Part shown: positions 35,568 to 44,457 of the stretch, piece after piece
Layout: each line of letters starts with the position of its first letter
How positions within the stretch are numbered: the first letter of the stretch is position 1
Source of the DNA: Spirochaetales bacterium
GTDB taxonomy: Bacteria > Spirochaetota > Spirochaetia > DSM-27196 > SLST01
NCBI GenBank assembly: GCA_007130265.1
Contig: SLST01000023.1
Span: 1 to 60,779, forward strand
Direction of reading: 5' to 3'
DNA length: 60,779 nt
Program-made: the position numbers and the translations under genes
The notes under the pieces: model-generated
The model's database searches: none
What the model was told of the DNA's origin: nothing
What the model saw: only the letters and a program-made list of their open reading frames with translations

Positions 35568-37009
35568 CGCGCGGTCTCGACGAGTCCGGGCGGCCGCCCG
35601 CAATCGATCCGGCCGTTCCACGGTCCCCAGCGGTGAACGCGCAACGCTCCGTCGCGGATGAGCCTCGTAACCAGTTCCACCCGAGCCTGCTGCGACCACT
35701 CGAGCGGCAGCTCGAGTGCGAGCCTTCGGGGTGTGACCATGCGCCTGTGCCGCCGTGCAGATTTCAGGGTGACCTCATTCGCCGTGATTATGCCGCGACG
35801 CGCCTCTACTATCGAGGTTTCCTCAGGCTCGCATCTGTCGCACCCGAAACACATCTGCGGTTCGGCCCCCAATGCCCGCAGGAGATACGCACGTCGGCAA
35901 TCGGTCGTTCGCAGGTACCCGCGCATGTCCCTTTCCCTGAGCGCCCTGGTGGGATCGCGTTCGCGCGGTGGATCGCCGGAGTTCCACAGCACTATGCTAT
36001 GCGCCGGGAGCCGATCGCGCCCGGCGCGCCCGGACTCCTGCAGGAACGCCTCGACGCTCGAAGGCAGCTCGTAATGGATGACCGTTCGTATATTCGGCTT
36101 GTCCACGCCCATGCCGTATGCGCACGTCGCGGCGAGCACGCCTCGGGCGGCGGCGAAGAACCACGCTTCGATCCCCGCGCGCTCTTCGGCGTTGAGCCCG
36201 GCGTGGTATGCCGCGCAGTGTTCGAATCCGACGAGAGGTGCGAGGTCACGAGCCACGCCTTCACACCTCTTTCTCGAACGGCAGAAGACGATCGCCGGTT
36301 GTCTCACGCCGCAGCGCAGGAGCTCGTGTAGCGCCCCTTCCTTCGAGTGCGCGTGGACGACGCTGTAGGAGATGCTGGGGCGGTCCGGGTCTCCGAGCAC
36401 GAGGTGTGGCCTGCGGTCGCCGAACAATTCCCGGCACATCGACTCAAGTACCGTGTGTGAGGCGGTAGCCGTGAACGCCGTGACGACCCGGGGGTGGATG
36501 AGCCGTATCGTCTCTGCGAGCGTGAGGTACGCAGGCCTGAACGTCGTTCCCCATTCGCTGACGCAGTGCGCCTCGTCGATGACGAGATGCGCGACATCGA
36601 CGGAGCCGAGCTCCTGCCTTACCCGGGATCCCGAAAGCACCTCGGGATTCGTGAGCAGGCATCCTGCACGGCCCTGCCGTACCTCGGCGTAGATTGCTTC
36701 CCGTTCGGCGGCACTCTGCCCTCCGCGCAGGACCCGAGCCGTGACACCCGACTCGCGCACTCGACGCGCCTGGTCGTCGATCAGCGCCAAGAGCGGATAG
36801 ACCACGACGGTCACCCCTTCGAGGACGAGCATCGGCAGCGTGAAGCAGAGCGTCTTGCCGCTCCCGGTGGGCAGCACAACCACCTGGAACCGGTTCTCTT
36901 CGTCCGCGTCAAGCGTGTTTCCGACGACGAGACGCTGGTACGGGTAGAGGTACGAGACGCCAAGCGACTGCTGCGCGAGATTGGCGATCGGGTCGGGGTT
37001 TGCATCCAT
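35564..37009 (-). CDS. recQ: RecQ-family ATP-dependent DNA helicase, short form
   Basis: A 3'-5' DNA helicase of 481 residues. It has Walker A LPTGSGKTL (K52), motif II VIDEAHCVSEWGTTFRP, FTATASHTV, CRSRKRCEG, YHAGLNAEER and motif VI QESGRAGRD. The zinc-binding subdomain cysteines (CRRAYLLRALG, then CFGCDRC) are present. A reduced winged-helix part follows and the HRDC domain is absent, so it is shorter than E. coli RecQ (about 610) and resembles RecQ-like or RecS helicases. ATG 37009 starts the recognised protein. It diverges from the sulfatase gene, with 124 bases between. Confidence 0.9.
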   Translation of the reverse strand: MDANPDPIANLAQQSLGVSYLYPYQRLVVGNTLDADEENRFQVVVLPTGSGKTLCFTLPMLVLEGVTVVVYPLLALIDDQARRVRESGVTARVLRGGQSAAEREAIYAEVRQGRAGCLLTNPEVLSGSRVRQELGSVDVAHLVIDEAHCVSEWGTTFRPAYLTLAETIRLIHPRVVTAFTATASHTVLESMCRELFGDRRPHLVLGDPDRPSISYSVVHAHSKEGALHELLRCGVRQPAIVFCRSRKRCEGVARDLAPLVGFEHCAAYHAGLNAEERAGIEAWFFAAARGVLAATCAYGMGVDKPNIRTVIHYELPSSVEAFLQESGRAGRDRLPAHSIVLWNSGDPPRERDPTRALRERDMRGYLRTTDCRRAYLLRALGAEPQMCFGCDRCEPEETSIVEARRGIITANEVTLKSARRHRRMVTPRRLALELPLEWSQQARVELVTRLIRDGALRVHRWGPWNGRIDCGRPPGLVETAR

Positions 37010-37133
37010 ACACCTGATACGCTGCGAACGTTCCGGGCGCTTCACAACTCGAACAGCAGCTCGCGGCGCCGGCACCGCGGGGCGACGTTGCAGAAGCCTT
37101 CGCTCCGTGGTAGGAATGGCTTGGGGGTTCACC

Positions 37134-38534
37134 ATGAACGCTACGAGTGGATCGCAACGTCGGCCAAACGTCATCGTCTTCTTCACCGATCAGCAGCGTG
37201 CCGATACCACGGGACTGCACGGCAATCCAATGGGGCTCACCCCCAACTTCGATCGCATGGCCTCTTGCGGCACGCACTTCGCGAATACCTTCACCTGTCA
37301 GCCGGTCTGCGGTCCGGCGCGGGCGACGCTTCAGACCGGGAAGTTCGCGTCGGCGACCGGGGTGTGGTCGAACGCTATCCCACTCGCCTCGGACCAGCCG
37401 CGCCTCGCCGCGGCCTTTCAGGGGGCGGGATACGCCACCGGGTACATCGGGAAGTGGCACCTGAGTGAGCACGAGCCGGTTCCCCGGGCCGAGCAGATCG
37501 GCTACGACTACTGGATGGGGTCGAACGTGCTCGAGTTCACCTCCGACGCTTACGACCTGAACCTCTACGACGTGGAGGGGAGGAAACACCACGTTCCCGG
37601 GTACCGGGTCGACGGACTGACCGACGTTGCGATCCGCTACGTGAACGACCACCGTGACGATCCGTTCTTCCTCTTCCTCTCGTACATCGAGCCGCATCAC
37701 CAGAACCACGTGGACTCGTATCCGGCTCCCACCGGCTACGAGCAGGCGTACGGCGATCCCTGGGTTCCGCCGGATCTTCGGGCGCTCGGCGGTTCGGCGG
37801 CGAGGCACCTTCCGGGATACTACGGCATGGTGCGGCGGCTCGACGAGGCGCTCGGCCGGCTCGAGGACGCCCTTCGAAGCCTGCGGCTGCTCGACGACAC
37901 GATCATCCTCTTCATCTCAGACCACGGCAACCACTTCAAGACGCGTAACGGCGAGTACAAACGCAGCTGTCACGATGCGAGTATCAAGGTGCCGTGCTTC
38001 GCGGCAGGACCCGGGTTTGCTGGCGGCGGACGCGTTGAGGAGCTGTTCAGTATCGTCGACATCCCCCCAACCCTGCTCGACGCTGCCGGCATCGCGTCTC
38101 CGGAGAGCATGCATGGACTCTCCGCGATGCCCCTACTCGAGGCGCCACGAACCGGCGCCGGCCGGCGAGCCGCGGGCGCATCCTGGCCCGATCACGTCTT
38201 CGTGCAGATCAGCGAGGCGGAGACCGGCCGCGCGGTGCGCACCCACCGCTGGAAGTACGGCGTATCGCACGTTGACCCGGGGCGGCCCGCCGACAGGCCG
38301 TCGGCGGAGTTTGCCGACTCGTACACCGAGCTCTATCTCTACGACCTCCGGCATGACCCGTACGAGCTGGAGAACCTCGTAGACCGCGATTCTCACACCG
38401 CCGTGCGTGAACGCATGCGCCGGCTCCTGCTCGCGCGCATCGAGAAGGTCGAAAGGAGAAGGCCGACGATCCATGAGCCGACGCTGATCTCCGGTGGCCA
38501 ACGCCGCGTGGCGGCGCACGAGGTCGCGCAGTAG
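37134..38534 (+). CDS. Sulfatase (type I, formylglycine)
   Basis: Hydrolyses a sulfate ester. It has 466 residues. The metal-binding start is NVIVFFTDQQRADTTGLHG. The formylglycine signature C59-x-P-x-R63 is in VCGPARATLQTGK, and later come GKWHLSEHEP and FISDHGNH metal ligands. The protein lacks a signal peptide, so it is likely cytoplasmic unless the start is further upstream. The maturing enzyme (FGE or anSME) is not in the window. The protein resembles choline-sulfatase/phosphonate-hydrolase relatives, but the substrate cannot be assigned. An alternative ATG lies at 37116. The hydrolase gene follows directly. Confidence 0.88.
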   Translation: MNATSGSQRRPNVIVFFTDQQRADTTGLHGNPMGLTPNFDRMASCGTHFANTFTCQPVCGPARATLQTGKFASATGVWSNAIPLASDQPRLAAAFQGAGYATGYIGKWHLSEHEPVPRAEQIGYDYWMGSNVLEFTSDAYDLNLYDVEGRKHHVPGYRVDGLTDVAIRYVNDHRDDPFFLFLSYIEPHHQNHVDSYPAPTGYEQAYGDPWVPPDLRALGGSAARHLPGYYGMVRRLDEALGRLEDALRSLRLLDDTIILFISDHGNHFKTRNGEYKRSCHDASIKVPCFAAGPGFAGGGRVEELFSIVDIPPTLLDAAGIASPESMHGLSAMPLLEAPRTGAGRRAAGASWPDHVFVQISEAETGRAVRTHRWKYGVSHVDPGRPADRPSAEFADSYTELYLYDLRHDPYELENLVDRDSHTAVRERMRRLLLARIEKVERRRPTIHEPTLISGGQRRVAAHEVAQ

Positions 38535-39503
38535 ATGGAACGTGGCGGTCTTGATGTCCCGGATCATCACGCATCCGGGTTCCTCGAGCGCTACCCGGGC
38601 GTCGCCGCCTCAGCGCGGTTGGACAGCGGCGATCGGTGGACGATTCCCGTGCGGGACGGCGCTATCTCCGCGTATGCCATGCCGGCTCTCGGCGAACGTC
38701 GTGGACTGCCTGTTCTCTACGTGCCGGGGTGGGGCGGGACGATTGAGGGCTTCATGGATGTTATCGAGTCAATCGGCGAGGCTGTTGACCTCTTCTACGT
38801 TGAGACGCGAGAGAAGTGCAGCAGTGAGCTCGTGCCCCATGCCCGGTTCACGATGAGCCGTATCGCCGCTGATGTCGCAGGCGCCGCGCGTCGCTTCGGG
38901 CTCCCCGACGACGGCTATCTTCTGCTCGGCAGCTCGTTCGGTGCGGCCGTCGCGGTGCAGGCAGTCGCGGACGGAGTCCTGCGCCCCGCCGTCACGATCC
39001 TCTACGACCCGATGCCCCGCCTGTGGATGCCACGATGGGTACTCAGGTACGTGGCGCCGCTCGCGAGCCCCGGGGTCGTCTCCGTCCTGCGGCCAGCGCT
39101 GAAGCGGCTCGTACTCGCCGGGATGCGCGAGCGTCTACAGCGAAGGCGGGCAGCCCGATTCATCGACGCGGCTGACTTAGGCAAGTGGCGCGCCGCGGCG
39201 ATCGCGCTCCGGGACTGGGATATCCGCAGCGTCGGACCACGAGTCGACCGCCCGGTAGCGATCGTGAATGGGTGCGCAGACCGGTTTCACGACCCGTCTC
39301 TCTATCCCCGGATCGCCGCAGCGATACCCGGGAGCCGGTTGCTGCGGGTGCCCGTCCGCGAGTCTGAGCGCGAACGTCTGATCGGCGCAGTCGCTACGGC
39401 GTATGCGTTCGACTGGCCAGTCTGCGATGATGCCCGCGAGGGTCGATCATCACTCGAGCGGACGCCGGTACCGCGGGCTCTTCGCGGCTTCGTCGAGGTG
39501 TGA
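38535..39503 (+). CDS. Alpha/beta-hydrolase family protein
   Basis: A 322-residue protein of the alpha/beta-hydrolase fold. The oxyanion region is LPVLYVPGWGGTIEGF. The nucleophile elbow is LLLGSSFGAAVAV (G-S-S-F-G), and a candidate acid lies in VAIVNGCADRFHDPSLYPRI. The catalytic His is less clear near the C-terminus. It may be an esterase or thioesterase; the substrate is unknown. Its ATG is the base after the sulfatase stop, so the two are co-translated and may act on the same compound. Confidence 0.75.
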   Translation: MERGGLDVPDHHASGFLERYPGVAASARLDSGDRWTIPVRDGAISAYAMPALGERRGLPVLYVPGWGGTIEGFMDVIESIGEAVDLFYVETREKCSSELVPHARFTMSRIAADVAGAARRFGLPDDGYLLLGSSFGAAVAVQAVADGVLRPAVTILYDPMPRLWMPRWVLRYVAPLASPGVVSVLRPALKRLVLAGMRERLQRRRAARFIDAADLGKWRAAAIALRDWDIRSVGPRVDRPVAIVNGCADRFHDPSLYPRIAAAIPGSRLLRVPVRESERERLIGAVATAYAFDWPVCDDAREGRSSLERTPVPRALRGFVEV

Positions 39504-39515
39504 TACATTCTGGGC

Positions 39516-40001
39516 ATGGCGGGATCGGCGTCTCTTCCGTTCGTGGTGGTGTATCTCATGCTCGTGTTTGTCGAGGCGCTCGGTGTCGGCGGGGAGGCCG
39601 TAACGGCAGAGTACCTGCAGGACGGCGAGCCGATATCGCAGATCACCGCGGTTCGAGAAGAGGGCATGGGCTCGGGTCTCTACCGCTTCGTCGGAGTCGG
39701 GCGGGATGAAGCCGAGCCGTCGGTAGCGCGGATCGAGACGAGCGAGCTCGTCGGGCATCACTACCTCGTCTACCCTGCCGATGAGGCTTTTCCGATCGTC
39801 GTCAGCCTCGCACCGGTCTACGATCAGCTGCTCGCTCCGCCAATGCGGCCGGTGCGCACCCTTACGATTGATGCTGATGCGATCACCGCAGGTGGAGAAC
39901 CGGCTGTCCCGGGGTCAGAGCTGCATATCATCCGGACAGACCGGATGACACTTCTGAGCGCGCCGGAGTCCGGCGTGATACTTCTGGTAACCGGGGAGTA
40001 G
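39516..40001 (+). CDS. Predicted exported protein, unknown function
   Basis: A 161-residue protein with a hydrophobic N-terminus (about residues 6-25) that may be a signal peptide or anchor, although it lacks the usual basic start. The remainder is beta-rich with no Cys and no known motif. It lies 12 bases after the hydrolase gene and 1 base before the phosphatase gene, so it is part of the same run. Confidence 0.55.
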   Translation: MAGSASLPFVVVYLMLVFVEALGVGGEAVTAEYLQDGEPISQITAVREEGMGSGLYRFVGVGRDEAEPSVARIETSELVGHHYLVYPADEAFPIVVSLAPVYDQLLAPPMRPVRTLTIDADAITAGGEPAVPGSELHIIRTDRMTLLSAPESGVILLVTGE

Positions 40002-40002
40002 G

Positions 40003-40476
40003 ATGGGATCAGTACGTCGAGTCCTTTTTGTCTGCACCGGCAATATCTGTCGAAGCCCGCTCGCCGAGGCGGTGCTCAGAAGCAAACTCGCCGAACGAGG
40101 CTCCGACGACGGGTACGAGATCGACAGCGCGGGGACCGTCGCCGATCATCTTGGTGAGCAGTCGGACAGGCGGATGCGCCGGACGGCCGCGCGACGCGGT
40201 GTCCGGATCGACCACCGCGCACGCCGGGTAACGTCGCGGGACATGGAGCGGTTCGATCTGGTCGTCGGCATGGACGATCGCCACCTCCGGACCCTGCGGT
40301 CGCTTGCAGCCGGGAAACCGGTCGAGATACGCAAGCTCGGGGAGTTTGGGAACGACGAGCGAGCACCCGACGTGCCCGATCCGTGGTACGGTGGCATTGA
40401 AGGGTTCGAGCGAGTGTTCGACATGGTCGACCGATCGTGCGAGGCGCTTGCCGAGTGGCTGGAGCAGGAGACGTGA
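40003..40476 (+). CDS. Low-molecular-weight protein-tyrosine phosphatase
   Basis: A 157-residue phosphatase. The P-loop C-x5-R is at the N-terminus, VCTGNICRSP (C11 nucleophile, R17), and the acid loop is DVPDPWYGG with the general-acid Asp. The family includes tyrosine phosphatases and arsenate reductases; the DPW loop and the single catalytic Cys with neighbour C16 favour the phosphatase. A substrate kinase is not adjacent. The stop overlaps the GTG of the fructosamine-kinase-like gene (GTGA). Confidence 0.9.
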   Translation: MGSVRRVLFVCTGNICRSPLAEAVLRSKLAERGSDDGYEIDSAGTVADHLGEQSDRRMRRTAARRGVRIDHRARRVTSRDMERFDLVVGMDDRHLRTLRSLAAGKPVEIRKLGEFGNDERAPDVPDPWYGGIEGFERVFDMVDRSCEALAEWLEQET

Positions 40477-41354
40477 TCCGGGACGCGCGTACCGTAGAAC
40501 AGGCAATTCAGCGCATCACCGGAGATGGGGCTTCCATCGTGGCCGAGACCGCCGTGTCGGGCGGGTGCATTTCGGGAGGAAGACGCGTTGATGTCTCGAC
40601 CGGTGAGTCGTACTTCGTCAAGAGCAGCGCGTCTCTGCCGTCGCCGGTGTTCAGCTCTGAGGCTGCGGGCCTTGAAGCGCTTCGCCGCGCGGGAGGTCCC
40701 CGCGTTCCTCTGGTTGCTGCCGTGTGGTCAGGGGCAGGCGAGTCGTTCATCATCATGGAATGGATCGAGCAGAGCGCTCGCGGCCGGCGGTTCGCCCGCG
40801 ACTTCGGCTCGCAGCTCGCGGCGATGCACCGGGCGAAGCAGGCTGAACGGTTCGGGTTCGAGACCGATAATTACATTGGGGCCACGCCGCAGCCGAATGG
40901 CTGGATGTCGTCGTGGCATGATTTCTTCCGCGAGCGTCGGATCGGCTTTCAGGCCGAACTCGCGCTCGAGCGGGGGGTGATCGACGCCTCACTCGCGCAG
41001 GAGATTGATCGCGTGCTTGCCCGTCTTGAGGAGCTGTTGCCGGCTCCGGAGTATCCGTCGCTGCTCCACGGCGACCTGTGGGGCGGAAACTACCTCGTCG
41101 ACGGGTCGGGAGCCCCGGTCCTCATCGACCCGGCCGTTTACTTCGGGCATCGGGAGGCCGATCTCGCGATGACCGAACTCTTCGGCGGATTCCCTGCGCA
41201 GTTTTACCACGCCTACCGCGAGGAGTGGCCGCTCGACCGCGGCTATTCCGAGCGCGTACCGCTGTACAACCTCTACCATGTGCTGAACCACGCGAATATG
41301 TTCGGAGGAAGCTACGTTTCGAGCGCACGTTCAATCGTGCGCCGGTATCGATAG
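40473..41354 (+). CDS. Fructosamine kinase-family protein
   Basis: A 293-residue kinase-like protein that probably phosphorylates ketosamines (glycation adducts) so that they fall off proteins or sugars. It has VAETAVSGGCISGGRRVDV, a nucleotide-binding Lys in YFVKSS, LLHGDLWGGNYL (the HGDxxxxN catalytic loop) and LIDPAVYFGHREADLAM (metal-binding Asp). This is the fructosamine-kinase/ketosamine-3-kinase pattern. GTG 40473 has GGAGCAGGAG upstream and overlaps the phosphatase stop. LMW phosphatases are known partners of bacterial fructosamine kinases in deglycation, which fits the overlap. Confidence 0.87.
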   Translation: MIRDARTVEQAIQRITGDGASIVAETAVSGGCISGGRRVDVSTGESYFVKSSASLPSPVFSSEAAGLEALRRAGGPRVPLVAAVWSGAGESFIIMEWIEQSARGRRFARDFGSQLAAMHRAKQAERFGFETDNYIGATPQPNGWMSSWHDFFRERRIGFQAELALERGVIDASLAQEIDRVLARLEELLPAPEYPSLLHGDLWGGNYLVDGSGAPVLIDPAVYFGHREADLAMTELFGGFPAQFYHAYREEWPLDRGYSERVPLYNLYHVLNHANMFGGSYVSSARSIVRRYR

Positions 41355-41374
41355 GTATTGTGAGGGGCGCCGGA

Positions 41375-42649
41375 ATGAATGAGCTTGCCGTACTCAGCGG
41401 CGATCAGTGGCTGCACGACCGCGCCGGCGAGGCCGCCGACCGGTTTGGCGGTCTTTATGGAGTGACTTCCGTCATCTCCTGGGACCAGGTGGTGCGGTTC
41501 CTGAATTTCGAGTTTCCGCACGTCACCGTCATCAGTCTCGACGAGGAGGCCGTCAACGGGTACCGAATCCTTGAAGAGATGAAGGAAGACCCGTGGCTCC
41601 ACTTCGGGGCGCTGATTGTAGTGTACCAGGACTCCGAGGAGGCGGATGCGGCGGCCGCGGCACGAGGGCTGAACCTCGTGGCCACGATCCCCTACGATCT
41701 CGCGTCGGACTATCTGTACCGCGCACTTCGCATCCTGTGCGACAATCATCAGATTGTCTACCAGCGAGACATCCACAAGCTGCTGCATGCGCACCACTCC
41801 GGGTCGTTCGTACTCGACAATGATCCATTCGAGCTGATCACCTACTCACGTCTGCTCTCCAACTTCCTGTTCAACGCGAACATGATCACGGACGAACGGC
41901 GGGACCGGTTTCACGTGGCGCTGATGGAACTGCTCGTGAATGCGGTCGAGCACGGCAACTGCGGCATCACCTATGAGGAGAAGTCGTCGTATATCGAAGC
42001 GCACGGTGACGCGCTCGAGCTGATCCGCGCCCGTCTGCGAGATCCCGACATCGGGTTGCGTCGTGTTTTCCTCTCCTACCGCATCTCCCCTCGCGAAACG
42101 ATGGTCACGATCCGCGACCAGGGTGCTGGGTTCGACTGGCGGGTGTACCGTGCTCCGGTGGGCGAGGCGGGGCTGCAGGAGGCGCACGGGCGAGGCATTC
42201 TGATGGCGCGCGCGTATATCGACGAACTGAGCTACAACGAGACCGGCAACGAGGTAACCATCCGTCTCGATCACAATCCCGCGGACGACCCGCTGATTCC
42301 GCGCGCCTTCAGCGAGGTCGAGGAGGTGCGAGTGGTCGCCGGAGACAAGGTGTTCACGGAGGGCGAAACCTCCACGCACCTGTACTACATCGTGTCCGGC
42401 AGCTACGATGTGACCGCGGCCGGACGACATGTCTCCACATTGACTCCGGCGGACGTGTTCGTCGGCGAGATGAGCTTCCTCGTCAACAACCGTCGGTCGG
42501 CTACCGTCACGGCGGCTTCAGAAGGGCTGTTGCTTCGGCTCGACAAGGATCAGTTCGTCCAGGCGATACGCCACAACCCACACTACGGCATCCTCCTCGC
42601 ACGTCTGCTCGCGCAGCGTCTCGTGGCGCTGCACCACCTGCCGGACTGA
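41375..42649 (+). CDS. Receiver-like / HATPase / cyclic-nucleotide-binding regulator
   Basis: A 424-residue protein with three modules. Residues 1-120 have a receiver-like fold with a possible phospho-acceptor D56 (VISLDEEAVNGY). Residues 175-300 form an RsbW/SpoIIAB-type HATPase: N box MELLVNAVEHGN (N189), G1 IRDQGAGFDW and G2 HGRGILMARAY. Residues 315-410 form a cAMP-type domain with GEMSFLVNNRRSATV and phosphate-binding R374. No histidine-kinase phospho-helix is seen, so it is probably a Ser/Thr kinase or anti-sigma-like switch, or a regulated ATP-binding protein. ATG 41375 lies 20 bases after the kinase-like gene. The partner protein is unknown. Confidence 0.8.
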   Translation: MNELAVLSGDQWLHDRAGEAADRFGGLYGVTSVISWDQVVRFLNFEFPHVTVISLDEEAVNGYRILEEMKEDPWLHFGALIVVYQDSEEADAAAAARGLNLVATIPYDLASDYLYRALRILCDNHQIVYQRDIHKLLHAHHSGSFVLDNDPFELITYSRLLSNFLFNANMITDERRDRFHVALMELLVNAVEHGNCGITYEEKSSYIEAHGDALELIRARLRDPDIGLRRVFLSYRISPRETMVTIRDQGAGFDWRVYRAPVGEAGLQEAHGRGILMARAYIDELSYNETGNEVTIRLDHNPADDPLIPRAFSEVEEVRVVAGDKVFTEGETSTHLYYIVSGSYDVTAAGRHVSTLTPADVFVGEMSFLVNNRRSATVTAASEGLLLRLDKDQFVQAIRHNPHYGILLARLLAQRLVALHHLPD

Positions 42650-42674
42650 CGAGCGCGACGCGCAGCGCCGCCGG

Positions 42675-44384
42675 CTACCGCCGTTTGAAGACCCGCGAGA
42701 TGATGCTGAACAGGAAGCCGAGGCCGAGAATCCCGGCAACGCCGAAGCCGGCAAGGCCGATGAGCGGAATGTCGTTCCACAGCGGTGGCAGTCTCGCATG
42801 GATGATCAACGCGGAGCTGATCATGAGTGCGGCGAGCACGATTCCGAATATCAGGCGGTAGCCGATGTTGTCGAGCGTGTTGCGAAGCGGTTCGAGCCCG
42901 CGGAGTCGGAAGCCGATCGTCAGCTGGCCGGTTCGCAGCTGGCGGGATACGCCGGAGAGATCCGACGGAAGATTCCGTAGCAGCTCGAGATAGTCGAGGC
43001 CAACCGTCGAGGCCTGATGAGCGAGTCTCGCCGGACGCAGCCTCTCCACGACGAGGCGGCGCGCGAGTCCCTCGAGAACAGGCTGGAGGGTGAAGTCAGG
43101 GTAGAGGTTTCGACCCACCCCCTCTATCGTCAGGAGTGCCTTGGCGACCATCATGAGGCTCGTTGGAACCGTCAACCCGTGCGAAACGACGAGCCCTATG
43201 AGGTCGGAGAAGAGCACGGCGATGTCCATGTCCTTGAGCGAGCGATCGAGGTAATCGTCGACGAGCTCCTGCACCTCGTCGACGAGCTCCTCGTAGTCGA
43301 GCGCACGACTGCAGCGAGTGAGGCGGAGAATCGAGTCGGTCACTTTCGCGCCGTCGCGACGAACCATTCCGGTGATCGCGGAGGCGAGATGGTCGCGCTC
43401 CTCTTCGTGCAGGCGGCCCACGAGACCGAAGTCCAGGAAGCACAACACGTTGTCGGGCAGTATCATGATGTTCCCAGGATGCGGATCCGCGTGGAAGAAC
43501 CCGTGAATCAGGATCTGTTCGAGCATCAGCTCCGCGCCGTTCTCGGCGACCGCCCTTGGGTCAAAGCCGAACGTCTCGACTGCCTCCTTCCCGTCGAGAG
43601 CGGTGCGAATCTTCACTCCTTCGGCGTACTCCATGATGAGCAGGCGTTTGGTCGAGAAGCGGGGATAGGTCGCGAGAACCTTGATCTGAGGGCGCTTCGC
43701 GAAGAGCGTGGCGAATCGCTCCATGTTTTGCCGTTCGCGGCTGAAGTCGAGCTCCCGGCGGATATACTTGCGAAACTCCTTTACCGCCGACGAGGGACCA
43801 AGGTAGCGCGACGCGGGAATGTAGCGTTCGGCGAGCCTCGCGAAGTAGGCCACGATGTCGAGATCGGTCTCGATTTTCGACTCGATACCCGGCCGCTGGA
43901 GCTTCACACCCACCAGCTCGCCGCTCTTCAGCACCGCGCGGTGAACCTGCGCGATCGAAGCCGATGCAACCGGTTCCCGGTCGAACTCCACGAACACGTC
44001 CTCGATCGGGCGTCCGAGCTCGTCCTCGACCGCGCGAAGCACGAGTCGCCTGGGAATCGGCTGTACCTCGTCCTGGAGACGGGTCAGCTCCTGGATGAGC
44101 TCGATCGGGAGGATGTCCGTTCGATTGCTCAGGAGCTGCCCGATCTTGATGAATGTCGGACCGAGCTCCTCGAGCGCCATTCGGACGATCTCCCACCGGG
44201 TCGCGCCTTTGGGCACTTGGCGCGCGCGGCGACGCGGCAGGAGCGGGCCGACGCCCGGAACGAATCGGTCGAGACGGAGCATTCTGACCCACTCGGTGAG
44301 TCCGTACTTGACCATGACCCGGACGATTTCCTGAACGCGGGTCGTCGTCCGAGTGCTCCGGCGATAGAGGCTCTCGCGTTTCAC
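42675..44384 (-). CDS. UbiB/ABC1 atypical kinase
   Basis: A 569-residue protein of the UbiB/ADCK family. It has the KxGQ motif FIKIGQLLSNR, the Ala-rich loop VASASIAQVH (in place of a glycine-rich loop), ExD in RRELDFSRERQNME, the catalytic loop FHADPHPGNI and metal-binding LDFGLVG. Two C-terminal membrane segments (about the last 75 residues) anchor it. Family members support isoprenoid-lipid or quinone synthesis; no ubi/men genes are near. GTG 44384 is preferred: a promoter's -10 box ends 6 bases upstream and there is no ribosome site. A longer frame upstream would cross that promoter. Confidence 0.85.
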   Translation of the reverse strand: MKRESLYRRSTRTTTRVQEIVRVMVKYGLTEWVRMLRLDRFVPGVGPLLPRRRARQVPKGATRWEIVRMALEELGPTFIKIGQLLSNRTDILPIELIQELTRLQDEVQPIPRRLVLRAVEDELGRPIEDVFVEFDREPVASASIAQVHRAVLKSGELVGVKLQRPGIESKIETDLDIVAYFARLAERYIPASRYLGPSSAVKEFRKYIRRELDFSRERQNMERFATLFAKRPQIKVLATYPRFSTKRLLIMEYAEGVKIRTALDGKEAVETFGFDPRAVAENGAELMLEQILIHGFFHADPHPGNIMILPDNVLCFLDFGLVGRLHEEERDHLASAITGMVRRDGAKVTDSILRLTRCSRALDYEELVDEVQELVDDYLDRSLKDMDIAVLFSDLIGLVVSHGLTVPTSLMMVAKALLTIEGVGRNLYPDFTLQPVLEGLARRLVVERLRPARLAHQASTVGLDYLELLRNLPSDLSGVSRQLRTGQLTIGFRLRGLEPLRNTLDNIGYRLIFGIVLAALMISSALIIHARLPPLWNDIPLIGLAGFGVAGILGLGFLFSIISRVFKRR

Positions 44385-44390
44385 AGAGGC

Positions 44391-44419
44391 AGTGTACCCG
44401 AGATGAACCCGAGTGACAG
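44391..44419 (-). promoter_or_regulatory. Promoter of the UbiB-like gene
   Basis: On the minus strand CTGTCA and TACACT are separated by 17 bp. The -10 box ends 6 bases before GTG 44384. Confidence 0.45.
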
Positions 44420-44457
44420 CATCGCGACGGAGTGGTGTTTCAGGTTCAGGAGCAACA

